A stretch of 64,000 nucleotides of DNA from JBNKVT01 sp050299335 (GTDB taxonomy: Bacteria > Pseudomonadota > Alphaproteobacteria > Rhodobacterales > Rhodobacteraceae): contig JBNKVT010000051.1 of the NCBI GenBank assembly GCA_050299335.1, positions 75,482 to 139,481 of the forward strand. Reading direction: 5' to 3'. The notes below the pieces were generated by a model. The model had not been told where the DNA came from. It searched no databases and saw nothing but the letters and a program-made list of their open reading frames with translations. Of the stretch, positions 58,370-64,000 are shown one piece after another; positions within the stretch are counted from its first letter, which is position 1, and the number at the start of each line of letters is the position of its first letter. A program made the translations under genes and the position numbers.

Positions 58370-59406
58370 GCACGAAAATCCCCGCCACCGTGGTCACCGG
58401 CTTTCTGGGCTCGGGCAAGACGACACTGATCCGGCACCTGCTGGCCAATGCGGGTGGCAAACGCATCGCGCTGATCATCAACGAGTTCGGCGATCTCGGC
58501 GTCGATGGCGAGATCCTGAAGGGCTGCGGTGACGAGACCTGCCGCGACGAGGATGTGGTCGAACTGTCGAACGGCTGCATCTGCTGCACGGTGGCCGAGG
58601 ATTTCGTGCCCACGCTGCAGATGCTGATCGACCGCGACGAAGCCCCCGACCATATCGTCATCGAGACCTCCGGCCTCGCCCTGCCGCAACCGCTGGTCCG
58701 TGCCTTCAACTGGCCCGAAATCCGCACACGGGTTACCGTCGACGGCGTGGTGACGGTGGTCGATGGACCGGCAGTCCGCGACGGGCGCTTCGCGGCCAAT
58801 ACCGAGGCTGTGGACCGGCAGCGGGCGGCGGATGACAATCTCGACCACGAGACACCGCTGTCCGAGCTGTTCGAGGACCAGCTGACCTGCGCCGACATGG
58901 TGCTGATCAACAAGACCGACCTCTTGAGCGGGGCGGAAAACTCAAGCCTTACCAGTGCCTTGCAGTCCCAGCTGCGCCCCGGCACCCGTATCCTGCATGC
59001 GACGCAAGGGGTGGTGGACCCGGCGATCCTCCTCGGTCTCGGCATCGGGGCGGAGGGCGATATCGACATCCGCCACGAGCTGCATCACCATCATCACGAC
59101 GATGAAGATGACGACCATCACCACCACGACCATGACGAGTTTGAAAGCTTTGTTCTCGACCTGCCCGAGATCGCCGACCAGCCCGCCTTCCTCGCCCGGC
59201 TCGGCGAGGTCATCCGCGCCCATGACATCCTCCGCCTCAAGGGTTTCGCTACGGTCGCGGGCAAGCCGCTGCGCCTGACCATCCAGGCCGTCGGCCCGCG
59301 CATCGACGCCTATTTCGACAAGCCCGCCACCACCCGCACCACCCGCCTCGTGGTCATCGGCGAGGCCGGGCTGGACCGCGACGCCATCGCTGCAGCGCTG
59401 GCTTGA
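58366..59406 (+). CDS. cobW: CobW, GTP-dependent cobalt metallochaperone
   Basis: This 346-residue COG0523 GTPase has the P-loop GFLGSGKTT at 12-20, the metal site C-I-C-C at 71-74 (SNGCICCTV), and NKTDLL as the GTP specificity motif. A His/Asp-rich loop lies near 240-260, followed by the C-terminal CobW domain. It is proposed to load Co2+ on the way to CobN. ATG 58366 overlaps the cbtA stop. Confidence 0.93.
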   Translation: MSTKIPATVVTGFLGSGKTTLIRHLLANAGGKRIALIINEFGDLGVDGEILKGCGDETCRDEDVVELSNGCICCTVAEDFVPTLQMLIDRDEAPDHIVIETSGLALPQPLVRAFNWPEIRTRVTVDGVVTVVDGPAVRDGRFAANTEAVDRQRAADDNLDHETPLSELFEDQLTCADMVLINKTDLLSGAENSSLTSALQSQLRPGTRILHATQGVVDPAILLGLGIGAEGDIDIRHELHHHHHDDEDDDHHHHDHDEFESFVLDLPEIADQPAFLARLGEVIRAHDILRLKGFATVAGKPLRLTIQAVGPRIDAYFDKPATTRTTRLVVIGEAGLDRDAIAAALA

Positions 59407-59410
59407 ACCG

Positions 59411-59851
59411 GTGGCGGACCGCCTCTGGGATAGTGACGAGCGCGGCCTGCTCATGTTCAACGGCATGGTCGATGCCGCCGACCCCGACAAGGTGAGCAAA
59501 CTTGCGCTCTGCACCGAGGCCAATGCCCTGTCGCGCCGTCGCCTTGCGGGTATGACGCTCGGGCCCGTCACAGGGTTCTTCGTCCCGATCTGGTTTGCCG
59601 GGCCCACCTCGGACTATGACAGGCGCGCGCCGGTCGGCCGCATCAACCGCCTTGAAGGCAGAGCCATTCTCGAAGTCACGCTCACCTTTCGTCGCCGCGA
59701 CCTCGCCACGGCCACACCGCGCGCGCTTCTGGTCGAACGCCTGCCCATCGCTCTCGACAAGATGCTCGCCACAAAGGCCATCGCACCGCTTCGCGCCGAG
59801 ATTGCCGCCCTCCGCCCACACCTCGACAGCTTCATCGGGGACCTCGCCTGA
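59411..59851 (+). CDS. Unrecognised protein between cobW and cobN
   Basis: This 146-residue product starts at GTG 59411, 4 bp after cobW. The stop shares one base with the cobN ATG (TGATG). It has no membrane span. Visible features are MFNGMVDAADPDKV, TGFFVPIWFAGPTSDYDRR and a C-terminal Leu/Arg-rich helix pair. I do not recognise the family. Tight coupling on both sides argues for a role in cobalt chelation or CobN assembly. Confidence 0.7.
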   Translation: MADRLWDSDERGLLMFNGMVDAADPDKVSKLALCTEANALSRRRLAGMTLGPVTGFFVPIWFAGPTSDYDRRAPVGRINRLEGRAILEVTLTFRRRDLATATPRALLVERLPIALDKMLATKAIAPLRAEIAALRPHLDSFIGDLA

Positions 59852-62800
59852 TGCATCTTCTCGCCGCCCAGCCCGGGGACATCTCTGACGGTACCGAACC
59901 CATCGATCCGGGGCAGGACCCGGCCGATATCCTGTTCCTGTCGGCCGCCGATACCGAGATCGCGGCACTTTCCGAGGCACGGATCGCCCTCGGCGAAGAG
60001 GCCCCAACCCTCCGCCTCACCCAGCTCGATTGGCTGAAACATCCGTTCTCGGTCGATCTTTATCTCGACAACACTGCCACCAGGTCCCGCCTTGTCATCG
60101 CCCGCATCCTCGGCGGCGAGGCCTACTGGCCCTATGGGCTGGAGCAATTCTCGATCCGACTGCGCGAGGCCGGTGTGCCCTTCGCTGCACTCCCCGGCGA
60201 CGACAAGCCTGATCCGGCGCTTCGGGCGCTGTCCACGGTCGAAGGCGAGGACTGGGACAGCCTTTGGTCCTATTTCGTCGAAGGCGGTCCCGAGAATGCC
60301 GCCAACGCCCTGCGCCTTGCCCGCCGCCTGATCGACGGCACCCCCCGGCCTCCGGCAGCCAAGCCGCTGCTGCGCGCCGGGTTCTACTGGCCGGGCGAGA
60401 CCGCCGCTTCGCTCGAAACCCTGAAGGCCAACTGGATCGAAGGCGCTCCTGTCGCCGCTTTCGTTTTCTACCGCGCCCTCCTGCAGGGTGCCGGCCTGCA
60501 ACCTGTCAACCGCCTGATCCGCGGGTTGATGCGCGAGGGTCTCAACCCGCTGCCGGTCTTCGTCGCTTCGCTGAAGGACCCGGTTTCGGCCGCGACGCTT
60601 TCAGCTATCTTAGAGGAAACCCCGCCTTCCGTGGTCCTCAACACCACCAGCTTTGCCGTCTCCTCGGCCAATCCCTCGGCCTGGCAATCGACGCGCATCC
60701 CAACGCCGCTTGATACCCCCGGCGTCCCGGTCCTGCAAGTGGTGCTGGCGGGCGGCACCGAGGAGCAATGGCGCGAGGGCCTCAACGGGCTTTCGGCCCG
60801 CGACATCGCCATGAACGTCGCCCTGCCGGAGGTCGATGGCCGCCTCCTGACCCGTGCCATCAGCTTCAAGGGCGAGGCCTATTGGGACGAGGCAACCCAG
60901 TGCCGCATCTCGGCCTACCGGACCCTCGGCGACCGCGTCAGCTTCGTCGCGTCACTGGCTGCCAACTGGGCCCGGCTGTCCCGCATCCCGGCAGCGGAGA
61001 AGCGGGTCGCCATCATCCTCGCCAATTACCCAAACCGCGACGGGCGGCTGGCCAACGGCGTCGGGCTCGACACGCCGGCCTCGGCGATCACTGTGCTGAA
61101 CGCGCTTGCCGAGGCCGGATATTCAGTCGCAAACGCCCCCGCCTCCGCCTCCACCCTCATGGACACCATCCGCAAGGGCCCCACCAACTGGCTGCCGGAC
61201 CGGGCCGAGCGGCAGGGCGGCGAACGGCTGTCGCTGGACGCCTATCTTGCGGCCTATTCCGACCTCCCCTTCGAGACCAAATCGGCCATCGAGGATCGCT
61301 GGGGCAAGCCGGAAGATGATCCTTTCCTTGCCCCCGATGGCTTTGCGTTGTCCATCCACCGCTTTGGCAACACGATCATCGGCCTCCAGCCTGCGCGGGG
61401 CTACAATATCGACCCCGAGGCGACCTATCACGCCCCCGACCTCGTGCCGCCGCACCACTATCTCGCCTTCTATTTCTGGCTCCGCCACGAATTCGGCACC
61501 CACGCGATCATCCATCTCGGCAAGCACGGCAACCTCGAATGGCTGCCCGGCAAGGCGCTGGCCCTGTCCGAGGCCTGCCTGCCGGAGGCGGTCCTCGGAC
61601 CCCTGCCGCATCTCTATCCGTTCATCGTCAACGACCCCGGCGAGGGCAGTCAGGCGAAGCGGCGGACCCAGGCGGTCATCATCGACCACCTGACCCCGCC
61701 GATGACCCGGGCCGAGACCTATGGGCCGCTCCGCCAACTCGAGACCCTGGTGGACGAGTATTACGAAGCCTCCGGGCTCGACCGCCGCCGGGTCACGGTG
61801 CTGCGGGACGAAATCCTTGCCCTGATGTCAACCACCCGCCTCGACGAGGACGCCGCCATTGACGCTGCTGACCCGCCCGATGAGCGCCTGCGCAAGATCG
61901 ACGCCTGGCTTTGCACGCTGAAGGAGGCGCAGATTCGCGACGGGCTCCACATCTTCGGCACGGCACCCGAAGGCCGCCAGCGCACCGATCTCCTTGCCGC
62001 GCTGGCGCGCATCCCGCGCGGCGAGGGTGACGAGAACGCCTCCATTCTTCGGGCGCTGGCCGGCGACTTCGCGCTCGGCTTCGACCCGCTTGATTGCGAA
62101 ATGTCGGCACCCTGGGAGGGCCCGAGACCCGAGGCCCTTGAAAATGTAACCGGCGATACCTGGCGCAGCACCGGCGACACGGTCGAGCGACTTGAACTTC
62201 TGGCCGCCGCGCTGATCGGGGGCCATCCCCCCGGCAATTGGCCCCACGTAAAAGCTGTCCTTGCCGAGATCGAAACCCGCCTCCGCCCTGCCGTCACCGC
62301 CTCGGGCGCTGCCGAGATCGTGGGCCTGCTCACCGGCCTCGACGGCGGCTTCGTCCCCCCCGGCCCTTCCGGCGCTCCGACGCGGGGCCGTCCGGACACG
62401 CTACCCACCGGGCGCAATTTCTTCTCCGTCGACAGCCGCGCCCTGCCGACCCGGACTGCCTGGAAGCTGGGATGGAAATCCGCCTCGCTGCTGATCGACC
62501 GTTACCTTCAGGACCATGGCGACTGGCCGCGGGCGATGGCGATCACCGCCTGGGGCACCTCGAACATGCGCACCGGCGGGGACGATATTGCGCAGGCGCT
62601 GGCACTGATGGGGGTCCGACCGCGCTGGGAAGAGGCCTCGGGCCGGGTTACCGGGTTCGAGATCCTGCCGCTCACCACCCTTGGCCGACCGCGCATCGAT
62701 GTGACCCTGCGGGTCTCGGGGTTCTTCCGCGACGCCTTCCCGGCCCAGATCGACCTGATCGACAGCGCGGCGCGGGCGGTGATGGCGCTGGACGAGCCCG

Positions 62801-63606
62801 AGGCCGAAAACCCCGCCGCAGGACGGTTCCGCCATGAGGCCGAGGCGCTGGGCGGCGATGCCGATGCGGCGTTGCGTGCCGGGTCGCGGGTCTTTGGGTC
62901 CAAACCCGGCGCCTACGGGGCCGGGTTGCAGGCATTGATCGACGAACGGATATGGTCGGACCGGGCCGATCTTGCAGAAAGCTATCTCACCTGGGGCAGC
63001 TATGCCTATGGCGCGGGCCAGGAGGGGCGGGCCGAGGGCGAGGGGTTCCGCACCCGGCTATCGGCCATCGACGCCGTGATCCAGAACCAGGACAACCGCG
63101 AGCATGACCTTCTGGACAGCGACGACTACTACCAGTTCGAAGGCGGTCTCGCCGCCGCTGTCGCCGAGGCCGCGGGCCGCGATCCGGCGATCTATCACAC
63201 AGATCACTCCCGCCCCGAAACCCCAGCGATCCGGACCCTGCGCGAGGAAATCGCCCGCGTGATGCGGTCGCGGGTGGTCAATCCCAAATGGATCGACGGT
63301 ATGAAACGCCACGGCTACAAGGGCGCGTTCGAGCTGGCGGCGACCGTCGACTACCTCTTCGCCTTTGCCGCCACCACCGGCGCGGTCGCCCAGCACCATT
63401 TCGAACTGGTGCTCGATGCGTATCTTTCGGACCCCGACACCCGCAGTTTCCTTCAGACGCACAATCCCGATGCGCTGACCGATATCGCCGCCCGCCTCAC
63501 CGAGGCCATCGACCGTGGCCTCTGGACCCCGAAATCCAATTCGGCGCGGTTCTTTCTTGCCGAGATTGCTGAAGAACCGGTCAAACCCGGAATTTCCAAA
63601 AGCTGA
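59851..63606 (+). CDS. cobN: Cobaltochelatase subunit CobN
   Basis: This 1251-residue large subunit of the ATP-dependent CobNST chelatase inserts Co2+ into hydrogenobyrinate a,c-diamide. Family segments include LDTPASAITVLNALAEAGY, FGTHAIIHLGKHGNLEWLPGK, PHLYPFIVNDPGEGSQAKRR and PMTRAETYGPL, plus AWGTSNMRTGGDDIAQALALMG near residue 905. The length is close to Pseudomonas CobN (about 1275). CobS and CobT are not in the window. Confidence 0.94.
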   Translation: MHLLAAQPGDISDGTEPIDPGQDPADILFLSAADTEIAALSEARIALGEEAPTLRLTQLDWLKHPFSVDLYLDNTATRSRLVIARILGGEAYWPYGLEQFSIRLREAGVPFAALPGDDKPDPALRALSTVEGEDWDSLWSYFVEGGPENAANALRLARRLIDGTPRPPAAKPLLRAGFYWPGETAASLETLKANWIEGAPVAAFVFYRALLQGAGLQPVNRLIRGLMREGLNPLPVFVASLKDPVSAATLSAILEETPPSVVLNTTSFAVSSANPSAWQSTRIPTPLDTPGVPVLQVVLAGGTEEQWREGLNGLSARDIAMNVALPEVDGRLLTRAISFKGEAYWDEATQCRISAYRTLGDRVSFVASLAANWARLSRIPAAEKRVAIILANYPNRDGRLANGVGLDTPASAITVLNALAEAGYSVANAPASASTLMDTIRKGPTNWLPDRAERQGGERLSLDAYLAAYSDLPFETKSAIEDRWGKPEDDPFLAPDGFALSIHRFGNTIIGLQPARGYNIDPEATYHAPDLVPPHHYLAFYFWLRHEFGTHAIIHLGKHGNLEWLPGKALALSEACLPEAVLGPLPHLYPFIVNDPGEGSQAKRRTQAVIIDHLTPPMTRAETYGPLRQLETLVDEYYEASGLDRRRVTVLRDEILALMSTTRLDEDAAIDAADPPDERLRKIDAWLCTLKEAQIRDGLHIFGTAPEGRQRTDLLAALARIPRGEGDENASILRALAGDFALGFDPLDCEMSAPWEGPRPEALENVTGDTWRSTGDTVERLELLAAALIGGHPPGNWPHVKAVLAEIETRLRPAVTASGAAEIVGLLTGLDGGFVPPGPSGAPTRGRPDTLPTGRNFFSVDSRALPTRTAWKLGWKSASLLIDRYLQDHGDWPRAMAITAWGTSNMRTGGDDIAQALALMGVRPRWEEASGRVTGFEILPLTTLGRPRIDVTLRVSGFFRDAFPAQIDLIDSAARAVMALDEPEAENPAAGRFRHEAEALGGDADAALRAGSRVFGSKPGAYGAGLQALIDERIWSDRADLAESYLTWGSYAYGAGQEGRAEGEGFRTRLSAIDAVIQNQDNREHDLLDSDDYYQFEGGLAAAVAEAAGRDPAIYHTDHSRPETPAIRTLREEIARVMRSRVVNPKWIDGMKRHGYKGAFELAATVDYLFAFAATTGAVAQHHFELVLDAYLSDPDTRSFLQTHNPDALTDIAARLTEAIDRGLWTPKSNSARFFLAEIAEEPVKPGISKS

Positions 63607-63926
63607 TGGCAGCCTGGCGCGTCTCTGATTGGGGCGCAGTCGCTCAATCCCCCTCAAACCCAGTCAGGGGGGTACCCCCCCGACAGGGGGACGGGAGAAC
63701 GGTCCGCGCTCCAAGAGGGAGGCGGGAGCCTGACCCCGAGTCCCAAAGGATCGGAACGGCACCAGACAGACAGCATCGCCCGTCCGGCTGGAAATACGCG
63801 CTTATTGAAAGGGTACTATTCCTGAACGAATATTGCCGCCCAGTGAAACGCCGGGCGGCAATAATACCAGCCGCAGAATCCATTGACTCCTTTTAGGGAT
63901 TCCCACTGGGCAGGAAGTCTGACTCT
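63607..63926. other. Non-coding spacer after cobN
   Basis: About 320 bp. The first part is GC-rich and includes a perfect palindrome GGGGGGTACCCCCC (63667-63680). The second half is AT-richer and holds the cobN terminator hairpin and probably the promoter of the next gene (TTGACT at about 63883). No gene is supported. Confidence 0.5.
63831..63863 (+). terminator. Hairpin downstream of cobN
   Basis: TATTGCCGCCC (63831-63841) pairs with GGGCGGCAATA (63853-63863), 11 bp perfect with an 11-nt loop, followed by ATACCAG rather than a T-run. Confidence 0.55.
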
Positions 63927-64000
63927 ATGGCGTTGAGCAACATGGAGGCGGGAATGACGGTGAATGTGACGCGTGAAGACCTTGCGGCGCGGGATTTGCG
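63927..64000 (+). CDS. Start of an unidentified gene cut by the window edge
   Basis: The frame from ATG 63927 (AGGAAG about 10 bp upstream) stays open to the end of the window, about 24 codons. ATG 63954 with GGAGG upstream is an equally good start (MTVNVTREDLAARDL). There is too little sequence to name it. Confidence 0.35.
   Translation, partial: MALSNMEAGMTVNVTREDLAARDL

Noticed and set aside
63606..63896. Open frame after cobN
   Set aside because: It crosses a palindrome and the terminator hairpin and has low-complexity composition and no coding-like codon use.

Overview
The window reads as chromosomal DNA of an alphaproteobacterium of the Rhodobacterales (Rhodobacter/Paracoccus/Roseobacter type). 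The reasons are the high GC content, GcrA, a PetP/PetR-like pair, a SmoEFGK/MtlK polyol operon, and a cobalamin cluster that mixes 'aerobic' (CobN, CobI/J/L/M/H/K/B) with 'anaerobic-type' enzymes (CbiX, CbiD, CbiG). I see no rRNA, CRISPR array, phage or intact insertion sequence. One tRNA is present, tRNA-Leu(CAA). Genes are densely packed, and many neighbours share ATGA or TGATG stop/start overlaps.

Layout. 1-4.8 kb: polyol uptake operon (end of smoE, smoF, smoG, smoK) and mannitol 2-dehydrogenase. 4.9-8.2 kb: dTDP-rhamnose operon rfbCBDA on the minus strand, divergent from a large TPR-like/GT2 glycosyltransferase (8.5-10.4 kb). 10.7-12.2 kb: 2-keto-3-deoxygalactonate kinase and aldolase. 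12.3-14.4 kb: PobR-like regulator divergent from pobA. 14.9-20.4 kb: PepSY membrane protein, ilvE, petP-petR, an SH3 protein, a 2-hydroxyacid dehydrogenase and a small membrane protein. 20.4-24.9 kb: branched-chain-type ABC importer (livFGMHJ). 25-27 kb: large membrane protein with an acidic tail. 27-33.4 kb: minus-strand translation superoperon, transcribed ffh, three GNAT acetyltransferases, chorismate mutase, rpsP, rimM, a VOC protein, trmD, rplS. 33.5-45.9 kb: mixed housekeeping and metabolic genes (TauE-like exporter, aldehyde dehydrogenase/amidohydrolase pair, gcrA, ABC-2 permease, sorbosone-dehydrogenase-like protein, map, sfsA, a CinA-like domain protein, tandem glutathionyl-hydroquinone-reductase-like genes, tRNA-Leu).

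46.2-63.6 kb: a large cobalamin block. One plus-strand operon runs small membrane protein, cbiX, cobH, YdeI-like, cobL, cobI, cbiG-cobJ fusion, cobM. A minus-strand cobA-cobB pair is divergent from cbiD-cobK. A clear cobalamin riboswitch then precedes cbtB-cbtA-cobW-unknown-cobN (Co2+ entry, metallochaperone, chelatase). Together these cover most corrin-ring steps from uroporphyrinogen III to cobalt-hydrogenobyrinate diamide. CobG/CobZ, CobF, CobS and CobT are not in the window.

The most notable unexplained structure is a family of two-hairpin GC-rich palindromic repeats with identical 10-bp stems and variable 3-nt loops. Copies lie in three intergenic regions, and one 99-bp copy sits in frame inside cobB. 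A second repeat (core GAGTATTT...GAAGGAG) supplies both the C-terminal codons of cobJ and the ribosome binding site of cobM. Other points of interest are a 21-residue lower-GC insertion in methionine aminopeptidase, several strong operator-like palindromes, and small unrecognised genes embedded in the cobalamin operons.
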